Shown here piece after piece: positions 47,001 to 57,990 of a DNA stretch of 64,000 nucleotides. The translations under genes were made by a program, and so were the position numbers. Positions within the stretch are counted from its first letter, which is position 1. The number at the start of each line of letters is the position of its first letter. Location: NCBI GenBank assembly GCA_963575645.1, contig OY754467.1, positions 54,645,135-54,709,134 of the forward strand, read 5' to 3'. The notes beneath the pieces were generated by a model. The model did no database searches. It had not been told where the DNA came from and was given only the letters and a program-made list of their open reading frames with translations. Origin of the DNA: Xanthostigma xanthostigma. Its lineage: Eukaryota > Arthropoda > Insecta > Raphidioptera > Raphidiidae.

Positions 47001-49424
47001 ATTCCGTTTTTTTCGGTATTTTTACGAAAATTATCATTGTAACAATTTATAATATATTTAGGTATGTGTGTCAATAGGCAATTGTCAACTTGTATAAAAC
47101 ATTTTTAGACTTTGATATGTTATACAATAGGTAGTATTTTATTTATTTATCATAATAAGTATGTTTTTTGAAGTTGGAGTGGTCTCGTCGTCCAACTGGA
47201 TCGATTTTTTAAAAAGACAGGAAAATTGTTATGCATTATTTTCCTTTCTATCAATTGTAATTCCGTGTGCAACTGCAGCAACTATTACTTTCTATAAAAA
47301 ACATTCACAAATAGGCACATTAAGACCTAATTGTTGTGATCTATTTTGTCAGTGTTCCGTACCAAAATTGAACAAAAGGGTTAACACTTACGGCCCTCAC
47401 TCCGGCCTTCGTCCGTCACAAGCTCTCGCGGAGAGTCTGCAAACGGTACACGCTACAGATTTTAGAAGTATTTGAAGTTTGTTATAGCTGTGTTTAAATA
47501 TGTTTATAAATAATTCGGATAATTACGAGTAATTTTAGGGAGTTAAATAGGTTGTGACAAAATGAAAAAAAGATCAACTCCATCAAGTTGGGTATCTAAT
47601 GAAACCTTGTGACACATAGAAAACAATGATATTATTATATTTATTTTTTTGACACAGTATATAATATCAATATTATTGAAAATGCAAAATAACGCGGATT
47701 TGTGTGTCTTTTTTTTTTAATAATTCAAGCCAACGTTTTGCCCTGTGTGAATTTTATGACGAGGGTGTCATCAAGTCCTTCTTTAGGTATAGGGGTGTGC
47801 AAGAATTTCTATAGACACAGCACTGGAAATTCACCCTATATTTTAAGTAAAGTGTATATATAATTTTATAACCGAGTAAAGTCGGTCGGTTCAGCCGTTT
47901 TCGAATTGTGCTTGGATAAATAGATGTACAAATTTTGGCACCGTTTTTGCAATCCAGAAGGCATTAAAGAAAAAGTAAAAAAATGCCATTCGTTTCACTA
48001 GGGTGGACTGGCTAAAGAAATATGGGACTTGTATTATAATTAATATAATATGAGACACAGAAAAGATAGAAGAGATGTTCACGGACCCATGACACAATAT
48101 GCCGTGTCGATTGGACAACATTCCTCTATTTTGTAAAAAATTCAGCAAGGCCACAGAATAAACAGTAGGTATAGGTACTTTCAGCAAGGTGTCGGTTGAA
48201 GGCGCACGAATTGAAACCATATTTTAATATAATGTCACACAAAGGTCGTTATTATACAGCGGTTACCGGATAGCGGTGGCCCCTAACACACTATTTGCGG
48301 TAAGCGGTCAATGAGATTTACTGTTTTTGGTATGAGTTTCTTCCGTATCGTGACTCGTGACGCCGGCGCATACCAAAAATGGAGGATTACTACTCGGATT
48401 TTACATATTATAGTTATCGATGTGCATACATTAAAATTTAACATTACTACCGATATTAAATATTAAAAAAAAATTAAAAAATAACTTCCTTTAAAGCGCA
48501 AAATAATAAAGTTTAGAGGTCGGCGCCAATTTAATTATTGTAATTTTTTATGCTACTTATTATATACTTTTGTTAAATTGGTGCATATCTTTTCGGCGCA
48601 CGCACCGAATGTCCACAAAAACAATATAGGACTCTTCCTTTTGACGTGCAATCAAACATTCAATCGTCAATATAACAATTACATAATATTATAAGGGTTC
48701 GATCCGCGCTTAGGGCTTAGGCGTTTGACCCGTATCATGTTTTACCAACAGCTAACAGAGGAACAGACTTTTTCCAAAAATAATATATTTTTTGGATTCG
48801 GGAAGCCTTTAAAAAAAAAACATTGTAAGATTTTGAAATGTGAATTTTGATCTAAACTATTATCAATCCTCATTTGTGGAGTAGGAATGATGAAATCAAT
48901 TTCAGGTACCTAAATATGCAAGAAAATCGGACAGCGGTAGTAAAATGACCCATTTCGCCCTCGTGTGTAAAGTAAAACAAAAGAAACACGAAACGTAGTC
49001 GCACTACCATTCCAACGCAGACTGCAATTCGAAACGAACTTGCTCAAAATTGAACTGTCAAAAATGTTGAAAACTACGATGTTCCCGAGACATGGTTTCA
49101 TAAAAAAATAGTGTTAGTTTGCAGATTGGTTTTTGTTTCAAAGTATTAATTACTAAACGAATACCACGAGCCGCATAAAATGTAAAAACAATATCAAGAT
49201 AAATGTCTAAAAATAATCTGGAAATTTCTAGATTCCTTGCAAGAGGTATTTACGGTTCATGCGAAAAGATCATTACATACAATAAATATTATTTTATACT
49301 TTCAATAAATTCTAATTAACGCGATATTAAATAAAGCTTCTCAAAAAATATATGAATAATATTCCAATATACAGTGTGTCTCAACACATTTCACCACCAC
49401 TTAGGTACCTATATTACGTAATAT

Positions 49425-49505
49425 CACCATATCCACAAGTGAGGAATGGGTAGATATGTACAGTTTGGTCAATAAGTACTTACCTTTCAAAATTTTACAA
49501 TATAT
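49425..49505. repeat. Dispersed hairpin repeat (copy 2)
   Basis: ATATCCACAAGTGAGGAATGG followed at a distance by TTTCAAAATTTTACAATAT, matching the arrangement at 11990-12065. Confidence 0.55.
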
Positions 49506-50399
49506 TTTCGCACGAGTCCAAAAAACATATTTTTGAAAAAAAATCCGTGAGCACGATACAAGTCAAACGGCTAAGGGGACCTAAATCAAATTTTGGTACA
49601 ATATATATAAATAGGAAGAGTTCTATTGTTTTTTTTCTGGGGGGGGGGGAATCTATGCATTTTATATTTTAATGGTATATTTTTTAAAATGGTTTATTAT
49701 CCTAAAAAAAAAAGTTCTATCAGAATAGAAATAGATCTCTATATAAAAATTCCCGCCAATTTGATGTGTATTTGCGAATTCAGTAAAAGGAACCACAGTC
49801 TTCAAACAAGCGCGGTTTTGTAATGCAACATTAACTTACAAAAACCGTGTGAATTAAATCGTGCTTGTTTGAAGGCAGTAGCCCTCTACCGAATACGCAA
49901 GAGGAAATGCGCGACGCGGACGTGACGAAACGGTACAGGTATATCGTGATTCCGTCTTGATTCTAGAACGCTGAAAAGTAGTGTACCTACAGTGTACACT
50001 GACAAATAAGTTCAATGAAAATTAGTTGAGTTACTATTATGAGATAATAATTAATAATATTATAATAATGGCAGGTACGAACACCTCTCTCAGAGCAAAC
50101 AGAGTTGGTATAAGCACTTGACCGGGTTTTTTTTTACAATGCCAACGATGAGACATAATAATTGAATTATGAATAGCGCGGTTTATATTAGTAATATAAA
50201 TTATTAATATGTGGGTACATTACTAATAGAAAACTGACATTGACACTTATACATACATATTATAGGTTAGTACTTAGCTATAAGTACCTATACAGAAAAA
50301 AACAATCATAATATTATTTATTTAGCCAAATTACGGATGTGACAGGTCAACAAAAAAAATGTTCAAAATTACATCAAAATATTCCTAACACAATATTTA

Positions 50400-50759
50400 C
50401 TAGCGGCCCGGTCCGGGACTTCGTCCAAATTTGTACAGACTACCTATATTAACGAAAACATGTTTAATTGGGTCAAAATAGCTTCGCAAATTGCGTGTTC
50501 AAATTTCATGATGCTCGGAGTTACCGTTCAAAAGTTTTTGTCGCACGGACAAATTTTGAGTTACATTTTCAACATTTTTCATTAATGCTCCGCTCCTATT
50601 GGTCGTAGCGTGATATTATATAGCCTATATAGCCTTCCTCGATAAATGGGCTATCCACCAAACAAATTTTTTTTCGATTCAAACCAGTAGTTCCAGAGAT
50701 TAGCGCGTTAAACCAAACAAACAAACTCTTCAGCTTTATATATATTATATTAGTATAGA
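50400..50759 (-). mobile_element. Small non-autonomous Helitron
   Basis: Read on the minus strand it starts TCTATACTAATATAATATAT and goes on to AAGCTGAAGAGTTTGTTTG, a very common Helitron 5' end in insects. It ends with a GC-rich hairpin (CCCGGACCGGG) followed by GCCGCTAG. The 5' flank is A and the 3' flank T, as expected for insertion between A and T without target duplication. About 360 bp, no Rep/helicase. Confidence 0.85.
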
Positions 50760-51304
50760 TTACTGTAGGTACCTGCACGAGTCAAAGATTTGATAACAAA
50801 ATAATGTGTTAATACTTAATACTGTTAATGTGTGAAGCTTGGTGCGAAGTATGTGTCCCTCTCATCTCTGTGCGGTGACTGTGTAGTGAAACAGTTAGAT
50901 AAGATTTATTTACAAACAGAGATTTTGTATATTATATAATATGTTACAGATAGTATGTATAGAAGCAGACCGTATGTAAACAGTCCAGACCGTGTGTAGA
51001 GGGCTTATTTTACACATGCCTTATGTTATATATATATGGATAGATTTTGAAAAAAAAAAAACTTTCAGATCATGGGCATAATTTAATAATTCGCAAATAC
51101 GCAGGTTTACTCCTGCCAACAAATAAATAAACATGTGTTTCGTGCTTTTTTAAAAACAATCCCTTCAGAGGGTGAAAATAGGTAAATAGTCTAAAAACCA
51201 ATATGTGTGTCATTTTCAAGGTTTGTCGGGATGTTGATCACGTGAATGTCATCAATTTTGAAATTTATAACACTTCAACAACAAAAAAATTCTAAAAAGT
51301 CATA

Positions 51305-51393
51305 ATCTGTACCTATATATATAAAAGGAAACTGTGACTGACTGATCTATCAACATCAAACTTGGCGCGAGCGAAGCCGGGGGCAAAAGCTAG
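51305..51393 (+). mobile_element. Helitron terminal fragment
   Basis: It contains ATATATAAAAGGAAACTGTG, then ACTGACTGATCTATCAAC, and terminates GCGAAGCCGGGGGCAAAAGCTAG followed by T. A GC-rich end plus CTAG/T is the Helitron 3' signature. The interior appears deleted. Confidence 0.65.
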
Positions 51394-52964
51394 TCTTTTA
51401 TAATATCAGAAAATAAGTATATGTAGATATTTTATGGCGTAAACATAATTAAAAGATACACAAAAACTACTGAAAGGCGCAGTTCAGGTCGAATATTATT
51501 GTTTCCTATGTATCGCCTGCACATGATCCGTAAACTTTTGTGTTTTTTCATTCCCTTTTCGACGCTGCCCTCGCTTTCGCTCGGCACTCGACTCTTTAGG
51601 CTTAATGCATTCACATCTCGATTCGAGCTTTCCGTTGACCGCGTTTTTTATAATTCCGAGCATATTTGCGAATCACATGAGACGATATGTTTAACAATTT
51701 TGTAATTTTCAGTTTAATACCAACAATCACTTAAGTATATTTCGGCGACTATTTTCATTGTCTCACTTTAGCTTCAATAATAAGTAGTAGTGCTCCGCAA
51801 GTACTTTAAAATGACACCCGAATCAACGTCCTAGCTAAACGCGTTTCCGCGCTATATTATTTTTAAATTTTACACAAAGCCAATTTGTGACGATCATACG
51901 CATGCGCCTACACTCGTGCGATGACGTCACAGGCAAAATAAATCCAGTGTGACGAACTCGTAAAGACACGCTCTGCCCGTTGTGAACTCAACCATTGTTT
52001 ATGCATTATTAGTCCCGTAGTAATTAGCGATTGAAATCCAAGGGTATTTGGTAAAACAAGAAAGTTCGGCTTACACCGCACTTACAACACTTCACTCAAA
52101 AATAGCTTGTAGAGATAGCTGACGTAAAGATTCATCTCCTTATAAGTATAAATAACAGGCTAAGTCGTTATTATCAAATACTTATAAAATATGAAAAATA
52201 AAGTTTAAATAATCATAATAAATATTAAGGAAAATAAAAATACATTTTTAACTTACGTGATTATCCGTTAACTTGAAAATAATAAAATAGCTGTAGTTTC
52301 TGGTGGTCCAAACAAAAGTTGAAACTGGCGGCATTAATGGAATCTGTAGTTTTATAACAAATTATGTAAGTTTGTTGAGGCAGCACGACTCTCGTATAAT
52401 ATATTAAAATATAACGATATAATAGAACTCGACAGGTTGTCGGAGCACGCCGACAGTTCGACTGACTGTGTGCAAGTGACTATAAGTAGTAGTGAGCTAG
52501 TGAGTGAACCTCTGCTGTTGGCGACCAATAAAATGAATGATGATGAACATGATTTGTGATAGATAAAATTGCGATCACTGAAGTGCACTAAGTATGTAAT
52601 ATTAATAGCTAATAGCGACAATGACAGAATACTGTAGATATCATTGTAGTATAATATAGTTTTCATGATCCGCCGGTGTTTTCAAACAAAGATAATCAGA
52701 ATGGCATTTACCATGTATTATTAAAATTGTTACTTTATTGTTCGTGATATTTGTTGTATAAAATTGCAAAAAACTGTGTAGCGTAGGTAATAAATAACCA
52801 AAAATAAAAATGTTGGTTTTGGCTTCGAGTTGAGCTTCTCTTACTGCACGCGTCGTGATTGATATGTCCTGTGGACTCCCGAATTCGGAGAAGAAGACGT
52901 AGTACCCTTTGCCCGACCTACGGCGGGCTTCCCCAAGGCATTTAAAGTCGAGTGCCTACACAGT

Positions 52965-53313
52965 CTACAAAGTACAAACCGGCTGGCCAGTGGTCACTGT
53001 ATGTTCTCTGGTGGTCACCCACTCGCGGGCTGCAATGGATTCTGTATGCAAAGGACAATGCGCTCTTTGCGTGCAGAATCTTTCAAATTGGACACAGTAA
53101 GTGTAAGTAACCAAGATCAGGACTGTCGCTAATGCGCAACAGTTATTTTAAGTTGTTTTTTAAACGCTGCTTATTAATTAAACTCTTTATTTACATTTAG
53201 CCTCCGAGAGGACGTGCATCGATTGTTCATGCAGATTGACAGAGATACCTACCGATGGCGTAGATACCGGCCGAGGGGCGGGTGGGTCAGGGTCCACCCC
53301 CGAGCTGGAATGA
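52965..53313 (+). other. GC-richer patch with a possible pair of exons
   Basis: An open stretch ends at ACACA|GTAAGTGTAAG (53096), a strong donor, and a second open stretch follows ACATTTAG at 53201. The first reads, for example, GLQWILYAKDNALFACRIFQ, with no start codon in that frame. No family is recognised. This could be the untranslated leader of OCIAD or chance. Confidence 0.25.
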
Positions 53314-53407
53314 AAATATGTTTGATTTCTTCTTATTTCATTCTTAAAAAGTATACATTTATGTATGCAGCCATTTTTATAATATCGGGACTTCCTTTAA
53401 CATAATC

Positions 53408-53585
53408 ATCGGCGTAGCAACGATTTTATCCTAAGGGGGGCCAAATTTTCAACTCTACTTAGGTATACATAATTTGAAAACTGTTCACAGAAGCGAAATC
53501 GTAGATTATTGTAGATTTATCTTGATATTAATTGTATACGTGAACAATTAATATTGTAGGGTGGGCCAGGCCCCCCTCTTGCAGG
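53408..53585. repeat. Possible hAT-type remnant
   Basis: CATCGGCGTAGCAACGATTT followed by AAGGGGGGCC, and later CCAGGCCCCCCT, resembles the ends of a widespread insect hAT repeat. No clear right terminus or target duplication. Confidence 0.35.
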
Positions 53586-53862
53586 ACAAAATTAATAATT
53601 TTTTTTCTACAACATTTGGACGGGAAAAGCCGCGATTTGCAGTGCCTGATTTTCTTCGTGAATAGCCGCATATATCCCCGAGTGTTGCAATCTTGTAGAA
53701 AAGTAACAATTCGCGTTGCTTGCAATTCTGAAATTTCTCTGAGCTTTCGAAAACAAATTTGTAAAACTATAGTAGAAATAATCAAAGCGGGTGGGATAAT
53801 TCAAATTAGTGATCGGATCCCCAGAGCAAAAATCTATCTACTCCACTGAGAGATACAGATTT

Positions 53863-54122
53863 TTGAAGTGAAAACTTCTTTAGGGGCGTTGTGCACTTTG
53901 TTTGTAATGGGTAAAAAATGTTAAACTCGCCTCAGGTCACGTGTCCTGATCGAAAATGCGTAAGAAAGAAACTTTTATTTATACAACGTTAGACATCTAG
54001 CGTTGAAATATCGTACCTATATAAAAATGCAATCTATGATACAAACCATTTTGATCGAAAATTCGTCAGACGTTAATATTCAAGTTTTCACTTCTCTTGG
54101 CACTCCCTGAGTGCAAACCTTT
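53863..54122. mobile_element. MITE-like element, GAAGTGAAAACTT family (copy 2)
   Basis: The same blocks in the same order as 8048-8322: TTTGAAGTGAAAACTTC, GTAATGGGTAAAAAATG, GATCGAAAATGCGTAAG, AATATTCAAGTTTTCAC, then CACTCCCTGAGTGCAAAC. It carries one instead of three of the 21-bp internal units, plus about 80 bp of different interior. Confidence 0.8.
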
Positions 54123-54366
54123 TTTTTTTTTGTCACACCACGGTTCCCGTTCATTACAGTTATATTACGCCTATTTCAATTAAAAAAAAAGTCGATGTCT
54201 TTGTAAGTCCGAGATTATGGCATATTACATTGAATCATCCGATGTAAATACTTACTCTAGAGGTGTAATGTGTCGGGAATCATGGCTAGGAATTACTATA
54301 TCTATGGTCCATAACATTTAAGCCAGAGGTCGTCAAATTGCGGCCCATGACATAGGATGAAGGTAG

Positions 54367-54520
54367 GTTCAAGTAGCCAGCAAACAGACACGAACCGTCA
54401 CACGTAGGTATCTAAAACCAAGGTACTACCTTGTCTAAAACGTGTTCCAAAACCGATACAGTTTCGTTTTAGCTACTGCGCATGCGGGTGACGGTTTTCG
54501 TGTCTTTTTTCTGGCTGCAC
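54367..54520. mobile_element. Palindromic MITE, GTTCCAAG family (copy 2)
   Basis: GTTCAAGTAGCCAGCAAACA and ACGAACCGTCAC on the left mirror GTGACGGTTTTCGTG and TTCTGGCTGC on the right. It is more diverged than its neighbour at 54530. Confidence 0.75.
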
Positions 54521-54529
54521 AATAGGTAT

Positions 54530-54665
54530 GTTTCAAGCAACCAGAGAACGGACGCAAAACCGTCACCGTCTTGCGCAGTAGCTAAAAAACCGATACAAGC
54601 AGTTTCGTTATAGCTACTACGCAAGACGGTGACGGTTCTGCGTCCGTTCTCTGGCTGCTTGGAAC
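54530..54665. mobile_element. Palindromic MITE, GTTCCAAG family (copy 3)
   Basis: GTTTCAAGCAACCAGAGAAC and its complement GTTCTCTGGCTGCTTGGAAC form the ends, with CCGTCACCGTCTTGCG and CGCAAGACGGTGACGG inside. It is almost perfectly self-complementary, so probably the youngest of the three. Confidence 0.85.
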
Positions 54666-54957
54666 ATAGCTAATTCATACAAAACTACGGGAGGGGGAAT
54701 CTCGTTTTGACAGCTTATAAAAAGTATAGGTCGATTGGTGGTGACAACACAATATATTGTATGCGGCTCGCAATGATACCTCATGACCTCACATTGTCCT
54801 ATGTAGTATGTGACCCTGACCGGAAACGTGTGACGACCACTGCTCTAAGCTCTAACGTGCTGTCAGTGGTCATCATAACCATCATAACCTCGTCAGTTTA
54901 AAACATTTGTTTTATAATTTAACTTTTAAGAATAAATTACTGATCTTTTTTTAATCA

Positions 54958-55053
54958 ATGATCGATCCGGACCGCAATTTAAGCACCAATGATGAATTGA
55001 CTGCGATTCAACCACAGCCACCAAATGTGCAAAGGAAACCCGGTAATCCATTG
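54958..55053 (+). CDS. OCIAD1: OCIAD exon 1
   Basis: It encodes MIDPDRNLSTNDELTAIQPQ to KPGNPL and ends at TTG|GTAAGT in phase 0. It is a polar N-terminal tail, as in homologues, and lies 115 bp after a hAT element. Confidence 0.88.
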
Positions 55054-57823
55054 GTAAGTAATGACAACAGCTATCTTTGTATAATGAATTAATTATAAAA
55101 TAATTTTAACGACAAAATTGAACCGACTTCACACTAAAAAGTAAAAAATAATTGCGTATTGAAATGTTTTGGAGTCGGTGTCAGCCAAAATGAAATCTAT
55201 TCCTATAACTACACCGACTCCAAAACATTTCAATACGCAATTATTTTTTACTTTTTAGTGTGAAGTCGGTTCAATTTTTTCGTTAAAAATATTTTGTTTT
55301 TCTCTTTTTAGTGTTAATCTGACACTAAAAATCGGTAAACATACATAACAAACATTATGCGTGCCTTTGAAATTTGAGAGGTTCCTTCGATTTCTCCGGA
55401 TTCCACCATCAGATCCTGTCTTGGTTCCGATGGGACCACCTCTGAGGTGCACTCTTTCGAATAAAAAAAAATTTGAAAATCGGTCCATAATTGACGGAGA
55501 AATCGGTGAACATACATAAAAAAATATATAGAGACGAACATAGAACCTCCTCTTTTTTGTTGAAGTCGGTTTAAAATGGTGTATAATATACAGGACTACC
55601 TAAATAAAATTTCATGTGCCTGGTACGAAACTGTCTACCTAGTGGTATTATGTTTTCAACGCTTGATATTTCCTTTAAAGCTCAATTATCAATTCTCCTC
55701 GGAAGAATTAAGGGTACTTCGTGAATGTAATAATGAAAGTTTTTTTCAACGATCGGTTCCAATCGGCACAGCGATGTCTTTGGCCACATACTTTGCAGTA
55801 AAAAATGGTAAGATTTCTTTTCATTCCGTTGATTGACAAACAGGCAGTTAAGTATTTATACATTTTCAGGCTATTTGAAACCGAACGCAAAATTTGGAGC
55901 AGTTCCGAAGGTTATTGTAGCTATAACGGTAGGATATTTTGCGGGAAAATTCTCCTATCAACAGAAATGTGCTGAAAAATTAATGCAGTTGCCAAATAGC
56001 AAATTAGCGGAAATAATCAGACAGAGGAGAAAAGGTGGCTTTACAGAAAAGTAAGGATTACTTATAATTTTATTTTTCAAATGATTTTATTTCGTGTGTA
56101 AAATTGTATATAAATACTAATAGGTACCTATGTGCTAACAGTGTGCATTATTATAGGAAGAAAACATTAAAAACAGTCACAAATTTTGGAAGTGAAACTT
56201 CTTTAGCCATGTATCTATTTGAATTTTTTTAGTAACGCTAAAGGGGGAATGTTTCACTTCCACCGTGAGCTTATGTGGGTGAGGCTAACACGTTTTTCCC
56301 TTTCCCCCCTTTATCATAATAATATTACGCTAAGTATTATTAGTTGAGTGAATAGGGAAAAAAGGAAAAAACGTTTCCTACAAAAATTGTAGAGTCAAGC
56401 TCCCCTAACATTTTAGTACTTATAGTTTGTTGGAGGGGGAGGGGGGGGGTAATGTTCCAACAAAAGTTGTGGAGAAAAAGAATCCGCGTAAACGCGTTCT
56501 AGGCCGGTACGCGAGATATCGCCATTTTAGTGGCGAAATTTTGAAAAATTGAATGCCATTTTTTAAAAACCCATTGCAGTTGGGAGCTTAATTTTCTTTT
56601 CATAGCAAAGTTACTAAAGATCTCTTCTTTGCGCCGGAACCTGTACTCGGTGGGTTAATTAGAACCGGCAGGAGAGCGGGAAAACGAACTATTTTAAATC
56701 TCCCATAGCTTTGGTTCTAAATAACGTATCGACCTAAACCAGACGCCATTTTTTCTCGTTTTTTTATCTACTTTTATGTGACAAGTTAAAAAAAAATTCT
56801 CTCAAATAAAGTATTGTTACATAAACTATCTCTCTCTTATGTTGTAAAAGAGAAAAAAATGGGAGATTTAAAAAAAATTCGTTTTCCCGCTTTCCTGCCG
56901 GTTCTAATTAACCCCACCGCGTCCAGCTTCCGGTGCAAAGAAGGGGTCTTTAGTACAGTTGCTATAAAAAGAAAATTAAGCTCCTAGCTGCAAGGTTTTT
57001 TAAAAAATGTCATTAAATTTTTCAAAATACCGCGCACTAAAATGGCGATATCTCGCGTACGGGTTGTCTGATCAGACCCGGTCTGGAACGAGCTTACGCG
57101 GATTCTTTTTCTCTACAACTTTTGTGGGAACAATTTTTCCCCCCTGATAATAGTGGCCGAGTTATGTGGCAAAAACGGGTTATCCGGAACTTAAAAGCGG
57201 CATATCCCCCGCCGCCCCCTCAGACATGCCGTCACAAACTATACCAAAATGTTGGGCGAGCTCGACTCTACAGTTTTTGTAGGAAACATTTTTCGATTAG
57301 AGACACACCGGTTTGAAATTCCCAATCCACTCCACTATAAGTAGGTATAGTGAGTGTGCGTTTCATACAGTTTAGATCCGAGTTTTGGTGCCGGCATGGC
57401 GCTGACCCCATTCAGTTCTGTGACTTCGGGAGACGCGCATAGCAATGTAGGCTCGCAGAGTGGTTTCGAGTACGACGGCTATCATACGTCGTCCGATTTG
57501 GACGATTCTCGCAAACCGAGCGACAGTAAGTGTGAATAAATTGTTAACTCGATTACATAGTCAAAAACAGAAGTATGCTAAAACAAAAACAATACGTTTC
57601 AGACAATCTGTTGGAAGATGATTTGCCACCGAAACAAGACACGTTTACCACTTACGATGCGCTCAGAAACAAAAACAGAGAGGAATATTATCAATCTAAA
57701 AGTCCCGGCCATGTTCTGAAGCCGCAAGTACCAGCCAAGGCACCCAGGGTGATGCGATCCACAAACGAAGAAGAATCTCTGTCAATGAAAAGGCGTACAA
57801 AATACGGAGATGAAATGGAATAA
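54958..57823 (+). CDS. OCIAD1: OCIA domain-containing protein (OCIAD1/Asrij family), complete coding region
   Basis: Five exons join: 54958-55053, 55681-55807, 55870-56050, 57371-57525 and 57603-57823. The total is 780 nt, 259 residues plus stop, all borders GT-AG and phases consistent. An in-frame TAA at 54952-54954 supports the ATG. The OCIA domain spans about residues 36-115: SSEELRVLRECNNESFFQRS, then a hydrophobic helix pair with GYFAGKFSYQQKC. The C-terminal half is polar and low-complexity, then the conserved YDALRNKNREEYY block (204-216) and a TKYGDEME end. OCIAD proteins sit on endosomes and mitochondria; Drosophila Asrij regulates blood-cell maintenance and immune signalling, while human OCIAD1 affects respiratory complexes. 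The length is close to the 245 residues of human OCIAD1. Direct role in this animal is inferred from family only. Confidence 0.95.
55117..55278. repeat. Near-perfect foldback in OCIAD intron 1
   Basis: AATTGAACCGACTTCACACT runs through AAAAAGTAAAAAATAATT to a centre near 55197, and the right arm is its reverse complement ending TGAAGTCGGTTCAATTTT. It shares the ACTAAAAAGTAAAAAATAATT-type core with 3628-3858. A further GAAGTCGGTTTAAAATGG word at 55563 suggests a longer parent element (to about 55575). Confidence 0.9.
55681..55807 (+). CDS. OCIAD1: OCIAD exon 2 (start of the OCIA domain)
   Basis: The acceptor TTCCTTTAAAG is weak but phase 0 fits exon 1. It encodes LNYQFSSEELRVLRECNNES then FFQRSVPIGTAMSLATYFAV and ends AATG|GTAAGA. 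The longer frame back to 55576 reads through intron sequence. Confidence 0.92.
55870..56050 (+). CDS. OCIAD1: OCIAD exon 3 (end of the OCIA domain)
   Basis: The intron before it is only 62 bp (55808-55869). It completes a glycine codon and encodes YLKPNAKFGAVPKVIVAI, GYFAGKFSYQQKC, then a charged helix ending QRRKGGFTE. Donor GAAAA|GTAAGG, phase 2. Confidence 0.95.
56181..56265. mobile_element. Tiny MITE with GAAGTGAAAC ends
   Basis: GGAAGTGAAACTTCTTTAGCC on the left and AATGTTTCACTTCC on the right form an inverted repeat about 80 bp apart. The opening GAAGTGAAA-ACTTCTTTAG matches the ends of the larger family at 8048-8322 and 53863-54122, so this may be its minimal form. Confidence 0.7.
56345..57300. 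repeat. Large imperfect foldback filling OCIAD intron 4
   Basis: The left arm landmarks are ACGTTTCCTACAAAAATTGT (56371), GAGAAAAAGAATCCGCGTAA (56472), GATATCGCCATTTTAGTG (56515), AGAACCGGCAGGAGAGCGGG (56661) and TTTAAATCTCCCAT (56693). Each recurs inverted in the right arm, at about 57290, 57115, 57045, 56905 and 56865. Arms are about 370-440 bp and the loop about 150 bp. Arms are imperfect, so the element is not very recent. No coding capacity. Confidence 0.9.
57371..57525 (+). CDS. OCIAD1: OCIAD exon 4
   Basis: Acceptor TTTCATACAG, donor CGACA|GTAAGT. It encodes LDPSFGAGMALTPFSS then a serine/glycine-rich acidic stretch (FEYDGYHTSSDLDDS). It ends in phase 1. It corresponds to the variable linker between the OCIA domain and the conserved C-terminal block. 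Confidence 0.88.
57603..57823 (+). CDS. OCIAD1: OCIAD exon 5 (terminal)
   Basis: Acceptor ACGTTTCAG; it encodes NLLEDDLPPKQDTFTTYDAL, then RNKNREEYYQ and a basic PAKAPRVMR region, stopping at TAA 57821-57823. A polyadenylation signal AATAAA lies at 58150-58155. Confidence 0.93.
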
Positions 57824-57924
57824 AGCGATAATTATTATTATGTGTTCGCCATATTGGGCAGCCGTTTAGAATTAATTAAAGTCGTTATAAATTAATATCG
57901 TGTCTAATTTGTCACAAATTTATC

Positions 57925-57990
57925 ATTCCAGTCTCAAAAGTGGAGAATGGTACTAATGTATAGGTAAAAATCACTATTCAAAATTCAAAA
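57925..57990. repeat. Dispersed hairpin repeat (copy 3)
   Basis: TATCATTCCAGTCTCAAAAG followed by TGGAGAATGGTACTAATG and an ATTCAAAATTC stretch, in the likely OCIAD 3' UTR. Same plan as 11990-12065. Confidence 0.6.

Larger units (their letters stand above)
39066..54315. other. Intergenic region between the divergent transporter and OCIAD genes
   Basis: About 15 kb. It must hold the untranslated first exon(s) and promoter of the transporter, but I cannot place them. A GC-rich patch at 41565-41700 and a TATATAAA word near 43239 are unproven candidates. The rest is AT-rich DNA with the repeats listed separately. Reading frames such as 39474-39788, 44605-44880, 47161-47475 and 47891-48220 show no domain I recognise. 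Confidence 0.6.
54324..54842. mobile_element. hAT-type element immediately upstream of OCIAD, with two nested MITEs
   Basis: The ends are CAGAGGTCGTCAAATTGCGG and the complement of CGTGTGACGACCACTG, flanked by a slightly decayed 8-bp duplication (ATTTAAGC at 54316-54323, CTCTAAGC at 54843-54850). Its right end is 115 bp before the OCIAD ATG. The two nested palindromic MITEs make up over half of its length. Confidence 0.75.

Noticed and set aside
47161-47475. 104-codon plus-strand frame with several cysteines
   Set aside because: No recognisable family, no repeatable cysteine pattern, and flanks lack splice or polyadenylation support; kept as chance.
47891-48220. 109-codon minus-strand frame with hydrophobic stretch
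   Set aside because: Hydrophobicity comes from AT-rich TTT/ATT codons; no motif or conserved context.
52352-52666. 104-codon minus-strand frame rich in Ser/Leu
   Set aside because: Composition is typical of random AT-rich frames; no family recognised.
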